64,000 nt of DNA from JAVXGM01 sp036657395 (lineage in GTDB: Bacteria > Bacillota > Clostridia > Peptostreptococcales > Anaerovoracaceae): assembly GCA_036657395.1 (NCBI GenBank), contig JAVXGM010000001.1, positions 248,001-312,000 on the forward strand, read 5' to 3'. How positions within the stretch are numbered: position 1 is the first letter of the stretch; every line of letters begins with the position of its first letter. This document shows, piece after piece, positions 50,410 to 58,938 of the stretch. The position numbers were made by a program, and so were the translations under genes. The notes under the pieces were generated by a model. That model saw only the letters and a program-made list of their open reading frames with translations, searched no databases and was not told where the DNA came from.

Positions 50410-50892
50410 ATGACAATCGTAAAATTTGAAATGGAAAATGGAAATGTAATGAAGGGAGAATTATACCCTGAGATTGCACCAGAAACAGTGAAAAACTTTG
50501 TTAAGCTAGCTGAAGAGGGCTTTTATGATGGACTGACTTTTCACAGAGTAATTCCAGGCTTTATGATCCAAGGCGGATGTCCAGATGGAACAGGAATGGG
50601 AGGACCAGGATACAGCATTAAAGGAGAATTCTCTGGAAATGGTGTAAAAAATGACCTAGCCCACACAAAAGGTGTATTATCAATGGCAAGAAGCATGGAT
50701 CCTAATTCTGCAGGATCACAGTTCTTTATAATGGTGGAAGATGCGCCACATCTTGACGGACAATATGCCGCATTTGGTAAAATCACAGAAGGTATGGATA
50801 ATGCCGATGCGATTGTAAAAGTTAAGACTGGTGCTGGCGACAAGCCAAAAGAAGATCAAATCATGAAAAAAGTAACTATAGAAGAAAAATAA
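50410..50892 (+). CDS. Cyclophilin-type peptidyl-prolyl isomerase
   Basis: 160 residues, with FHRVIPGFMIQGG, AGSQFFIMV and HLDGQYAAFGKI, the active-site segments of bacterial cytoplasmic cyclophilins. No signal peptide. Catalyses cis-trans isomerisation of Xaa-Pro bonds. Ten bases after the NUDIX gene; AAGGAGAG before ATG. Confidence 0.94.
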   Translation: MTIVKFEMENGNVMKGELYPEIAPETVKNFVKLAEEGFYDGLTFHRVIPGFMIQGGCPDGTGMGGPGYSIKGEFSGNGVKNDLAHTKGVLSMARSMDPNSAGSQFFIMVEDAPHLDGQYAAFGKITEGMDNADAIVKVKTGAGDKPKEDQIMKKVTIEEK

Positions 50893-50957
50893 ATCTGTAA
50901 AAAGAATAATAGTTATTCCTATTGGGTAAATTAAAAAAAAGATAGGAGATGATTTTT

Positions 50958-51302
50958 ATGAAAAAACTATTGGTGGTTGTTCTAGTGGGTATTATGACTT
51001 TGGCTATGGTGGCTTGTGGATCAAATGATGATCAGGCACAAAAACAAACTACTCCATCAACTGAAGGGACAACTCAGGCAGCTACTGAGAAAGTTAAAAT
51101 TGACGAAGCAAAGGCGAAATCCATGGTGCTTGCAAAAGTTAAGGGTGCTAAGGACTCCGATTTGCGACTAAAACTGGATACAGAAAATGGCAAACAAGTA
51201 TATGAAGGAGAGATTCTTCATGACGGTAAAGAATATGACTTTGAAATGGATGCCAATTCAGGAGAATTTGTAGAGTGGTCAGAAGAAGCAGCTAACAAAT
51301 AA
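50958..51302 (+). CDS. PepSY-like lipoprotein
   Basis: 114 residues. Lipoprotein signal ending in MVACGS, a Gln/Thr-rich linker, then a single PepSY-type domain (AKSMVLAKVKGA, YEGEILHDGKEYDFEMDANSGEFVEW). PepSY domains are found in protease inhibitors and cell-surface proteins. ATG 50958 is nine bases after AGGAG; ATG 50949 directly abuts it. Confidence 0.82.
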   Translation: MKKLLVVVLVGIMTLAMVACGSNDDQAQKQTTPSTEGTTQAATEKVKIDEAKAKSMVLAKVKGAKDSDLRLKLDTENGKQVYEGEILHDGKEYDFEMDANSGEFVEWSEEAANK

Positions 51303-51320
51303 GAAACAAAAAAACTAAAG

Positions 51321-51352
51321 TGCCGACCTAATTTAAGTAGGTTGGCATTTTT
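51321..51352 (+). terminator. Intrinsic terminator after the lipoprotein gene
   Basis: TGCCGACCTA (51321-51330) pairs with TAGGTTGGCA (51338-51347), ten bp including one G-T, then TTTTTA. It ends just before the next gene's ribosome site. Confidence 0.87.
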
Positions 51353-51368
51353 ACATTGGAGGATTAAA

Positions 51369-52265
51369 ATGTACGATATAATTATTATAGGAGGAGGGCC
51401 TGGTGGGCTTTCTGCGGGAATCTACGGAATTAGATCTGGACTTAAGGTTTTAGTTTTAGATAAAGCCTCATGGGGCGGGCAGACTATAATGTCGGCAGAA
51501 ATTGCTAACTATCCAGCTGTACCATCGGTGACTGGACCGGATTTTGCACAGAAAATGTATGAACAGTACACCCAGTTAGGTGGAGAGATATCTTTAGAGG
51601 AAGTAAAGAATTTAAGCCTTCAAGACGAGGAAAAAATTGTGGAAACCAGTAAGGGGAAATACAGTACAAAGACAGTAATCATTGCTGCAGGCTTAACTCG
51701 AAGAAAATTAGGTTGCCTAGGAGAAGGTAGGCTTCTAGGAAGAGGTGTATCCTATTGTGCCATTTGTGATGGAAGGTTTTTTACGGGAAAAGATGTGGCT
51801 GTAGTTGGCGGTGGGAATACTGCTATGGAAGATGCTCTTTATATGTCTTCATTTTGTAATCAAATTCACATTATTTGCCGAAAGGGAGAGCTAAAAGGTG
51901 AAGGAGAACTCAAAGAAGCAATTGAGAAGAAGAAAAATATCCATATAAGCTACAATAAAACTGTTGTGGAAATTCATGGAGAAAATATGGTGGAAGAAGT
52001 GATGCTAGAGGATGGGAACTCACTAAAGGTAGCGGGTCTCTTCGTAGCTATTGGATACAAGGCGGATAGCGGAATCTTTAAGGGTAAGGTTGAAATGACA
52101 GATCAAGGATATATAATAGGCGGGGAAAATTGTGAAACAAATGTAGCAGGAGTATTTATTGCAGGAGACCTGAGAACAAAAATGGTAAGGCAGATTGTTA
52201 CTGCAGCAGCAGACGGTGCAATCGCAGCCCTGGGAGCTGCGAATTATATATTAAAATGTAACTAG
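51369..52265 (+). CDS. Thioredoxin-reductase-like FAD oxidoreductase
   Basis: 298 residues. FAD fold IIIIGGGPGGLSAG, redox-active CAIC in SYCAICDGRFF, NAD(P) fold VAVVGGGNTAMEDALYM and the C-terminal GVFIAGDL. This is the TrxB core. The partner is unknown because no thioredoxin gene is adjacent. ATG 51369 follows GGAGG; an earlier TTG lies in the terminator. Confidence 0.88.
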   Translation: MYDIIIIGGGPGGLSAGIYGIRSGLKVLVLDKASWGGQTIMSAEIANYPAVPSVTGPDFAQKMYEQYTQLGGEISLEEVKNLSLQDEEKIVETSKGKYSTKTVIIAAGLTRRKLGCLGEGRLLGRGVSYCAICDGRFFTGKDVAVVGGGNTAMEDALYMSSFCNQIHIICRKGELKGEGELKEAIEKKKNIHISYNKTVVEIHGENMVEEVMLEDGNSLKVAGLFVAIGYKADSGIFKGKVEMTDQGYIIGGENCETNVAGVFIAGDLRTKMVRQIVTAAADGAIAALGAANYILKCN

Positions 52266-52362
52266 TATCAAAAAAACAGATTTCCTACTTGTAAATTTGC
52301 TCATAACGTGGGATAATATTATAGAAATATTCTGAAACTTTAAAAGGTGAGTTAATAATATC

Positions 52363-52563
52363 TATGAAAAAATCACTAAAATAGCATCCCAACTGAGGCC
52401 ACAAATGATTGAATTTTGTCAGCAACTTATTTGTACTCCTGCTTTGTCAGGAGATGAAGAGGCTATAGGAATTATTTACGTGACTGAAATGAAAAGGCTT
52501 GGCTATGACCAAGCCTTTTTTGACCCTTGGGGAAATGTAATTGGTGTCGTGGAAGGATCGTGA
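52363..52563 (+). pseudogene. Truncated N-terminus of a YgeY-like M20 hydrolase
   Basis: About 66 codons in one frame read as the start of a YgeY-type selenium-metabolism-linked M20 peptidase: MIEFCQQLICTPALSGDEE, then LGYDQAFFDPWGNVIGVV, ending in a TGA at 52561. Intact family members exceed 400 residues and continue into metal-binding motifs that are absent here. There is no start codon with a ribosome site at the family's normal position. It is a remnant, not a functional gene. The rest of 52266-52627 shows only A/T-rich sequence and the hairpin listed separately. Confidence 0.72.
52492..52521 (+). terminator. Perfect terminator hairpin inside the YgeY remnant
   Basis: AAAAGGCTTGG (52492-52502), loop CTATGA, CCAAGCCTTTT (52509-52519), then more T. 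Eleven perfect base pairs and a T-tract; it should end the reductase transcript. The bases are also codons of the old gene (KRLGYDQAFF). Confidence 0.75.
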
Positions 52564-52627
52564 AGGCTATATATCAATTTATTTATGTGTATCCAACTAA
52601 ATTAAGACAAGAGGAGAGGGAAAAAGT

Positions 52628-53653
52628 ATGAACATACGCCATATTGCGAAGACGGCAGGAGTATCGGTAGCTACTGTGTCTAGGGTACTTAACCACCCAG
52701 AAAATGTAGCCCCTCGCACTAGAGCTAAAATAGAAGAAATAATTGCAGAAATGGGATATACGCCTAATTGGTTTGCTAGAGGGTTAAACTTTAATAAGAC
52801 GGGAACTATCGGATTGATGATTCCCCATATTTTAAATTCAGTGTATATGGAAATAGCAAAAGGAGTAGAGGATGTGGCACACCACAAGGACTACATTACA
52901 TTTATGTGCAATGTAGAAAATGATGCAAAAAAAGAGCGAAAATATTTGGAGCAGCTAATCAAGCGAAAGGTAGATGGAATAGTATTGATTTGTTCTTCCC
53001 TAGAGAAAAAAGACCTGGATGGAATTGCAGAACAAAATATTCCTTTGGTACTAGTTGGGGAACATAAAAATATTGGAGGCTTTCACGTAGTTAGTGTGGA
53101 TTGTAGATTAGGAGCCAGAACTGGAACGAAGCATTTGGTAGATACGGGTCATAAAAAAATTGCAATGATATATGGATCACACCCAGAATTTGAAAACGAA
53201 TTTAAGATTAAAGGATATCAAGCTATTTTAGAGGAGGAAAATATTACATTTCGAAGGGAATATTTAAAAGAAGTGGAGAATACTATAGAGGGAGGCTACT
53301 TGGGGGCTAAGAAATTACTCGAACTGGAAGATCCGCCTGACGCCGTATTTACAAGTAGTGACCTTATCGCATTTGGCGTAATGGACGCAATTAAGGACAA
53401 AGGACTGAATATACCTGAGGATGTTGCAGTGGTCGGATTTGAAAATGTAAGAATGTCAAATTTGGTGGAGCCAAAGCTGACGACAATAGATGTTCCCCTT
53501 CATAAAATGGGAGTTTATGCATCAAGACTTCTCTTTGATATTATTGAAAATGAAGAGGATATTCATGGAGAGGCAAAAGAAATTCTCCTTCAGTCAAAGT
53601 TAAAGATAAGAAAATCCTGTGGTCATAAGGGAAGAATTGGAGAGATGTTTTAA
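52628..53653 (+). CDS. LacI-family transcriptional repressor
   Basis: 341 residues. N-terminal helix-turn-helix with hinge (IRHIAKTAGVSVATVSRVLN), then a periplasmic-binding-protein-like effector domain. The ligand cannot be deduced. Its stop overlaps the next gene start, so it is cotranscribed with the DHOD-like gene. A LacI-type palindrome in front of the M20 hydrolase gene at 54804 is a likely target. Confidence 0.93.
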   Translation: MNIRHIAKTAGVSVATVSRVLNHPENVAPRTRAKIEEIIAEMGYTPNWFARGLNFNKTGTIGLMIPHILNSVYMEIAKGVEDVAHHKDYITFMCNVENDAKKERKYLEQLIKRKVDGIVLICSSLEKKDLDGIAEQNIPLVLVGEHKNIGGFHVVSVDCRLGARTGTKHLVDTGHKKIAMIYGSHPEFENEFKIKGYQAILEEENITFRREYLKEVENTIEGGYLGAKKLLELEDPPDAVFTSSDLIAFGVMDAIKDKGLNIPEDVAVVGFENVRMSNLVEPKLTTIDVPLHKMGVYASRLLFDIIENEEDIHGEAKEILLQSKLKIRKSCGHKGRIGEMF

Positions 53654-54762
53654 TGTTAAAGACAAATTTTTTAGGAATGAAGCTAGATACGCCAATTATT
53701 GTTGCTGCTGGCCCGTGGAATAAGGATGGGGAAAGTATAAAGAAAGCATTACAAGCAGGAGCGGGGGCTGTTGTTACGGAAAGTGTAGTTAGTGATACTC
53801 TTTTAGATGTTAGGCCAAGGATTGCCTATGATGGAAGAGGAGCCCAAAATATCAGGCTATATAGCGATATTCAAATTGAAGGTTGGGAACGAGAACTTAG
53901 TATAGCAAAGAGCCAGGGAGGGAAAGTTATTGCAAGCGTTTCGGCTCATACTCCATCAGAAATCGCTTATCTAGCAACAAAGATGGAGCGTTTTGGTGCG
54001 GATGCTATAGAGCTAAGCGTGTCAAATCCTATGGGAGAATCATTAGAAGTAGTGGCTTCTCACCCTAACATAGTTTATGAAATGGTGAAAGAAGTGGTTT
54101 CCGACGTGAAAATTCCTGTAATGGTGAAATTATCTCAAAATACTACGAATATTTCTTTAGTAGCCAAAGCCGCAAAGAACGGCGGAGCTGCTGCAGTAAG
54201 TGCAATAAATACTATAAGGTGCATTTTGTCAGTAGATATTGAAACTGGAAGACCATCCCTTGCCACATATGGTGGATATTCGGGGGCGCCCATAAGACCT
54301 TTAGGACTGGCATCAGTAGCTACGATTGCCCAGTCAGTAGATATTCCAATCTGTGGAATTGGTGGAATTACATCTTCTGAAAATGCATTGGAGTACATAA
54401 TGCTAGGGGCACAGGCTGTTCAGGTGGGCACAGCTGTCATGGTCAACGGTGCTGAATATATTACAAAGCTGGTAGAGGATCTTAACCAGTGGGCGGCAGG
54501 GAAGAATATAAAAAATGTAGATGAGATTAAAGGTAAGGCTCTAAAAAATCTTAAGTCTTTTGATGAAATGAAAATCGAACCAGCAACAAGCACAATGCTG
54601 GGAGCACCTTGCACAGCAGAGTGTGACAAGTGTATGAAAGCCTGCATGTATCACGCAATAGATAAGGAAGACGGGACAACCTTCGTGAAAAAAGAGTTAT
54701 GTACTGGATGTGGATTGTGCAGTTTTGTCTGCCCTTCAAAAAAATTAAAATTAGATTGGTGA
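53653..54762 (+). CDS. Dihydroorotate-dehydrogenase-fold protein with C-terminal ferredoxin, divergent PreA paralogue
   Basis: 369 residues. A TIM-barrel flavin domain (PIIVAAGPWNKDG, VMVKLSQNTTNISLVAKAA, GIGGITSSENALEYI) is followed by two [4Fe-4S] sites (CDKCMKAC and CTGCGLCSFVCP). It resembles PreA and DHOD, but the catalytic-loop segment that reads NFSCP in the PreA copy reads SVSNP here, so no Cys is present at that point. Substrate is probably a different cyclic or conjugated compound. Four bases of overlap with the repressor gene. Confidence 0.8.
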   Translation: MLKTNFLGMKLDTPIIVAAGPWNKDGESIKKALQAGAGAVVTESVVSDTLLDVRPRIAYDGRGAQNIRLYSDIQIEGWERELSIAKSQGGKVIASVSAHTPSEIAYLATKMERFGADAIELSVSNPMGESLEVVASHPNIVYEMVKEVVSDVKIPVMVKLSQNTTNISLVAKAAKNGGAAAVSAINTIRCILSVDIETGRPSLATYGGYSGAPIRPLGLASVATIAQSVDIPICGIGGITSSENALEYIMLGAQAVQVGTAVMVNGAEYITKLVEDLNQWAAGKNIKNVDEIKGKALKNLKSFDEMKIEPATSTMLGAPCTAECDKCMKACMYHAIDKEDGTTFVKKELCTGCGLCSFVCPSKKLKLDW

Positions 54763-54768
54763 AAACTC

Positions 54769-54798
54769 TTGAAATTTTCTGAATATATGTTATATTAT
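54769..54798 (+). promoter_or_regulatory. Promoter of the M20 hydrolase gene
   Basis: TTGAAA (54769-54774), 18 bp, TATTAT (54793-54798). Start of transcription falls in the palindrome that follows, 71 bases before the gene start. Confidence 0.7.
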
Positions 54799-54803
54799 GA
54801 TTA

Positions 54804-54817
54804 TGTAACCAGTTACA
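54804..54817. promoter_or_regulatory. LacI-type operator
   Basis: TGTAAC-CA-GTTACA, perfect six-bp arms. LacI/GalR operators often have this form with CG in the middle. It overlaps the expected transcription start of the M20 gene, which suits repression by the LacI protein encoded at 52628. Confidence 0.65.
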
Positions 54818-54868
54818 CAAGCTGGTCAGATTGGTAACTATCATTAATAAAAAAGGAGGATGAGTATT

Positions 54869-56137
54869 ATGTTTACTTGCAATTTAGGAAGAATGACGGA
54901 CAAAATTAAAACCTTTAGTACCTTTGGGGATGCTGGACACGGCGGGATTACAAGGTATTCACTGTCACCTGAAGCGCATATGGCGAGGGATGAATTTGTA
55001 AAGAGAATGAAAGCAATAGGCGCAGAAATTGAAACCGATGATGTAGCAAATATTTATGCTACACTTTCTGGCTCAGACCCTAATGCCAAAAGAATCGTAA
55101 TGGGTTCTCATTGTGATTCTGTTAAAAATGGTGGTAATTATGACGGTATCCTGGGAGTCATGGGTGCAATGGAAGTTCTTGAAACAGTTGCAGACGAGAA
55201 AATCCCCCATAAGCATCCGCTAACAGCAATGATTTGGACTAACGAAGAAGGATCACTTTATCCACCAGCAATGATGGTATCAGGTATCGTTTCCAACAAA
55301 TATCTTCCACCAGAAATCGGAAAGAATTTTAAAGAAGAAAATATGCTTAAATCTATAGCTATTGATGGAGATCCGGTTTCATTTGGTGAAGTGCTTGCAA
55401 AGAGTCCATACAAGGGAGAAAAGAAAAATAGACTAGACAGAGATAGATATAAGGCAATGTTTGAATTACATATTGAACAAGGTCCAATACTAGAGGACGC
55501 AGGAAACGATATAGGCGTTGTTCAGTGCGTACTGGGTATGTTCAACTATAGAGTTAAATTCTATGGGTTTGCCGCTCATGCAGGAACTTTCCCAATGGCA
55601 AAGAGACATGACGCATTGTTTGCAGCATCTCAAGCTCTATGTTATCTTCACGAAGAAATAGACAAACTAAATAGACCTGAATTAGTTTATACTACAGGTG
55701 AAATTGTTTGCCATCCATGTGTGCACACAGTAATTCCTGATTATGTGGACTTTTCATTGGACGTAAGGCATGAAGATCCCGATGTTAGAGCAGCAGTGCT
55801 TAATATTTTGAAGACATTGCCTGAAAAGACATGGGCAGGTTGTAAGTGCGAAATCGTAGAACAGTGGAAGAGAGATACTGTGTATTGGGATAAGGACTTA
55901 GTAGGATTTGTTGAAGAAGCGGCTACAGAAGGAAACATTTCTCATCAGCCAATAAATTCAGGAGCTGGACATGATGCTCAATTTGCATCATACGTTATCC
56001 CAACCACAATGATTTTCGTTCAGACCAAAGATGGTTTATCTCATTGTGAGCCGGAATATGCTTCGCCGCAGCATTGTACAGAAGGTGCTACAGTAATGCT
56101 TAATGCAGCACTAAAAGCGGATAAATTTTATGACTAG
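54869..56137 (+). CDS. M20 Zn hydrolase of the hydantoinase/carbamoylase family
   Basis: 422 residues. Metal ligands: GSHCDS, the bridging Asp in NYDGILG, catalytic Glu pair in WTNEEGS, and ELHIEQGP; SGAGHDAQF near the end. The family contains N-carbamoyl amino acid amidohydrolase, allantoate amidohydrolase and beta-ureidopropionase; the neighbouring dihydropyrimidine dehydrogenase genes point to the last. ATG 54869 is nine bases after GGAGG, the ATG at 54860 touches it. Confidence 0.88.
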   Translation: MFTCNLGRMTDKIKTFSTFGDAGHGGITRYSLSPEAHMARDEFVKRMKAIGAEIETDDVANIYATLSGSDPNAKRIVMGSHCDSVKNGGNYDGILGVMGAMEVLETVADEKIPHKHPLTAMIWTNEEGSLYPPAMMVSGIVSNKYLPPEIGKNFKEENMLKSIAIDGDPVSFGEVLAKSPYKGEKKNRLDRDRYKAMFELHIEQGPILEDAGNDIGVVQCVLGMFNYRVKFYGFAAHAGTFPMAKRHDALFAASQALCYLHEEIDKLNRPELVYTTGEIVCHPCVHTVIPDYVDFSLDVRHEDPDVRAAVLNILKTLPEKTWAGCKCEIVEQWKRDTVYWDKDLVGFVEEAATEGNISHQPINSGAGHDAQFASYVIPTTMIFVQTKDGLSHCEPEYASPQHCTEGATVMLNAALKADKFYD

Positions 56138-56169
56138 TATTAAGGCCTAAATTAGAACCATAAAAATAA

Positions 56170-56218
56170 AGCTGTATTTTCATTGACCAAAAGCCAGAGA
56201 GGATACAGCTATTTTTTT
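56170..56218 (+). terminator. Intrinsic terminator after the M20 gene
   Basis: AGCTGTAT (56170-56177) pairs with ATACAGCT (56203-56210) and is followed by A and seven T. The loop is long, 25 bases. Confidence 0.7.
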
Positions 56219-56250
56219 CTCAAAGGATATATGCGAAGGAGGAATTGAAA

Positions 56251-57516
56251 TTGAGTAAAGTAGTAAAAGCAAAATATGGGGCTGAAGCTGTAGCTGGATT
56301 TACCCACAGAACAGCATTGGAAGAAGCCGCAAGATGTCTTTTGTGTCACGATGCACCATGCAGTAAAGGGTGCCCGGCAGGAACCGATCCTGGAAAGTTT
56401 ATTCGCTCCATTAGGTTCAGAAATCCAAAGGGTGCTGCAGAGACAATTAGAGAAAATAATGTTCTAGGGGGCAGTTGTGCTAGAGTTTGCCCTTATGACA
56501 ATCTCTGTGAAGAAGCTTGCAGCAGATGTGGTATAGATAAGCCTATTCAAATCGGCTTGCTACAAAGGTATGCCGTGGAGCAGGAAAAAGCTTTTAAAAT
56601 GAAGACTTTAAAAGCACCATCAAATAAGAAACCAGGTAAAGTTGCTTGCGTAGGTGCAGGGCCTGCCTCCCTTGCATGTGCAACTGAACTTGCAAAAGAC
56701 GGTTATAAAGTTACCATATTTGAGCGTGAAGCCAAAGCAGGGGGAGTTTTGACTTATGGAATCGTTCCAAGCAGACTTCCTCAGGCAGTTGTGGATCATG
56801 ATATAGCGCAAGTCAAAGGATTAGGCGTGAAATTTGAATTTGGGAGAGAAGTAATAGACGGAGATTTAGAGGATTATGATGCTGTGTTTATAGGCACGGG
56901 CTTATGGGGCACCAATCTTCCAAAGATTAGTGGAATAGACCTTAAAGGTGTCTACGCTGCGGCAAACTTCCTTAAGGAAGCAAGAGTTAAGAAAACCGAA
57001 TTTGATCCAGGTAAAAAAGTTGTAGTTGTAGGCGGAGGAGATGTTGTAGTAGATTGTGCGGTTTCAGCCAAATTACTAGGGGCAGAGGATGTTCGAATCG
57101 TTTATCGCAGAACCCTTGAAGAAGCGCCAGGAAATATGAATGAATTTCAGTATGCTTTATCTTTAGGTATTGGAATAACAACAGGCATGGCACCAGCATC
57201 CATTGAAGGCAGCAAGAAAGTGAAATCTGTGTCATTTACTGGATTTAGAGATGAAGGGGCAGCCCTTACAATTAGTGCAGATACAGTAGTGTTTGCAACT
57301 GGTCAGGGTGCAGAAGATATGTCCAAAGTGGCTCCTGTAAAATTAACAGAAAAAGGAACCATTAAGGCAACGCAAAATGGCAAGACAAATGCTGGAAAAT
57401 ATTTTGCAGCAGGAGATATTGTAAATGGTGGAAAGACTGTTGTAGAAGCAGTTGCGGCAGGTAAAGAAGCTGGAAGTGCAATGATTGCATATCTTGCAAA
57501 GAAAGGAGTGAAGTAG
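56251..57516 (+). CDS. preT: NAD(P)-dependent dihydropyrimidine dehydrogenase subunit PreT-like
   Basis: 421 residues. An N-terminal Fe-S domain (CLLCHDAPCSKGCPAGTDP, CARVCPYDNLCEEAC) and an FAD/NAD fold (VACVGAGPASLACA, VVVVGGGDVVVDCA), like the glutamate synthase small subunit and PreT. It feeds electrons from NAD(P)H to PreA two bases downstream. No ATG is available; TTG at 56251 is seven bases after AAGGAGG and is the probable start, a further TTG is at 56245. Confidence 0.88.
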   Translation: MSKVVKAKYGAEAVAGFTHRTALEEAARCLLCHDAPCSKGCPAGTDPGKFIRSIRFRNPKGAAETIRENNVLGGSCARVCPYDNLCEEACSRCGIDKPIQIGLLQRYAVEQEKAFKMKTLKAPSNKKPGKVACVGAGPASLACATELAKDGYKVTIFEREAKAGGVLTYGIVPSRLPQAVVDHDIAQVKGLGVKFEFGREVIDGDLEDYDAVFIGTGLWGTNLPKISGIDLKGVYAAANFLKEARVKKTEFDPGKKVVVVGGGDVVVDCAVSAKLLGAEDVRIVYRRTLEEAPGNMNEFQYALSLGIGITTGMAPASIEGSKKVKSVSFTGFRDEGAALTISADTVVFATGQGAEDMSKVAPVKLTEKGTIKATQNGKTNAGKYFAAGDIVNGGKTVVEAVAAGKEAGSAMIAYLAKKGVK

Positions 57517-57517
57517 A

Positions 57518-58771
57518 ATGGCTGTTAAGAAAGATTTATCAATAAACTATTTAGGTGTTGAATGTGAAAACCCATTCTTCCTTTCATCCTCACCAGTTGG
57601 AAGTAATTATGAAATGGTTGCTAAAAGCTTTGAAGAAGGCTGGGGCGGTGTGTTTTATAAGACTATCGGAATCTTCGTAGCCGATGAATGTTCTCCTCGA
57701 TTTGACCAAGTAAACAAAGAAGGTCTTCCTTGGGTAGGTTTCAAAAATATGGAGCAGATTTCCGACAAACCAACAGAACTTAACTTCGAAAACATGTTAA
57801 AATTAAAGCGAGATTATCCAGATAAAGTGATGGTTTCATCCATTATGGGAAGTAACGAAGAGGAATGGAAACAGCTTGCTAAGATGTCTGAACAGGCAGG
57901 AGCAGACCTTATCGAAGGGAACTTCTCGTGTCCTCAGATGACCAGTCACGATATGGGTTCTGATGTAGGAACAAATGTAGAACTTGTTCGTTTATATTCC
58001 AAAGCAGTTTCTGGAGCCACAAAAATCCCGTTCATCGCAAAGATGACACCAAACTGTAAGAACATGGAAGAACCAGCAATAGCAGCAATTGAAGGTGGAG
58101 CAGCTTCTGTTTCAGCTATCAATACAGTGAAATCTATCACCAATATTGATTTTGAAAACATGACGGCAATGCCAGTTGTAAACGGACAATCCTCTATTTC
58201 AGGATATTCTGGAGCAGCGGTAAAGCCAATTGCACTTAGGTTCATCGCTCAAATGTTGCAAAACGAGAAGCTTAAACATCTAGAAATTTCAGGTATTGGC
58301 GGTATTGAAACTTGGAGAGACTGTGCAGAATTTTTAGCCCTGGGTTGCAGGAATGTACAGGTTACAACATCCATTATGCAGTATGGCTACAGAATCGTTG
58401 AAGACATGGCAAACGGATTGATGCACTTTATGGACGAGAGAGGCTACAATAAGTTAGATGACTTTATTGGCCTTGCCCTTCCAAACATTATTCCAGCAGA
58501 GGAGCTAAACAGAGGATTTAAGGTTCTTCCAGATTTTGATGATAAGAAATGCATTGGATGTGGAAGATGTTATGTTTCATGCTACGATGGAGGACATCAG
58601 GCTATTGACTGGGATGAAAAGAAGAGAAGACCAAAATTAAATGATAACTGCGTAGGATGTCACCTTTGTCTCAACGTTTGCCCAGTGCAGGAATGTATTA
58701 CAGCAGGGGAAATTGAGTGGAAAGATGGAAGAAAACCTATGGATATTAAAGTGAAAAAACATTACGATTAA
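57518..58771 (+). CDS. preA: Dihydropyrimidine dehydrogenase catalytic subunit PreA
   Basis: 417 residues, closely matching E. coli PreA by eye (411): ECENPFFLSSSPVGSNYEM, EGNFSCPQMTSHDMGSDVG, AINTVKSITNID, then two ferredoxin clusters (CIGCGRCYVSCYDGGHQA and CVGCHLCLNVCPV). The TIM-barrel holds FMN and reduces uracil or thymine, or runs in reverse. It makes the PreTA pair with the preceding gene, the first step of reductive pyrimidine breakdown. Confidence 0.95.
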   Translation: MAVKKDLSINYLGVECENPFFLSSSPVGSNYEMVAKSFEEGWGGVFYKTIGIFVADECSPRFDQVNKEGLPWVGFKNMEQISDKPTELNFENMLKLKRDYPDKVMVSSIMGSNEEEWKQLAKMSEQAGADLIEGNFSCPQMTSHDMGSDVGTNVELVRLYSKAVSGATKIPFIAKMTPNCKNMEEPAIAAIEGGAASVSAINTVKSITNIDFENMTAMPVVNGQSSISGYSGAAVKPIALRFIAQMLQNEKLKHLEISGIGGIETWRDCAEFLALGCRNVQVTTSIMQYGYRIVEDMANGLMHFMDERGYNKLDDFIGLALPNIIPAEELNRGFKVLPDFDDKKCIGCGRCYVSCYDGGHQAIDWDEKKRRPKLNDNCVGCHLCLNVCPVQECITAGEIEWKDGRKPMDIKVKKHYD

Positions 58772-58802
58772 AATTCCAAAGAAAAGTTACCATACAAGAC
58801 AT

Positions 58803-58836
58803 AAGAGCCTAAATAAAAGGGCTCTTTTGTCTTTTT
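58803..58836 (+). terminator. Intrinsic terminator after preA
   Basis: AAGAGCC (58803-58809) pairs with GGCTCTT (58820-58826), flanked by GACA and TTGTC that extend the stem imperfectly, then a run of six T. Confidence 0.75.
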
Positions 58837-58938
58837 TGCCATAATTAAATATATAAATGGATATGATTAAAAAGGAGTCTTCAATAATGAGAGGGAAAGT
58901 TGTATAATAAGAAAAAGAAGATAAATGGAGGATTAAAG

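Noticed and set aside
52364..52384. A seven-codon open frame ATG-AAA-AAA beginning at 52364 as a leader peptide.
   Set aside because: It has no good ribosome site and ends after six residues in the wrong frame relative to the remnant; nothing suggests attenuation.
52561..52563. TGA at the end of the YgeY fragment as a selenocysteine codon.
   Set aside because: Reading on gives about a dozen codons with no M20 metal motifs before another stop, and the family does not have Sec at that point. Truncation explains it better.
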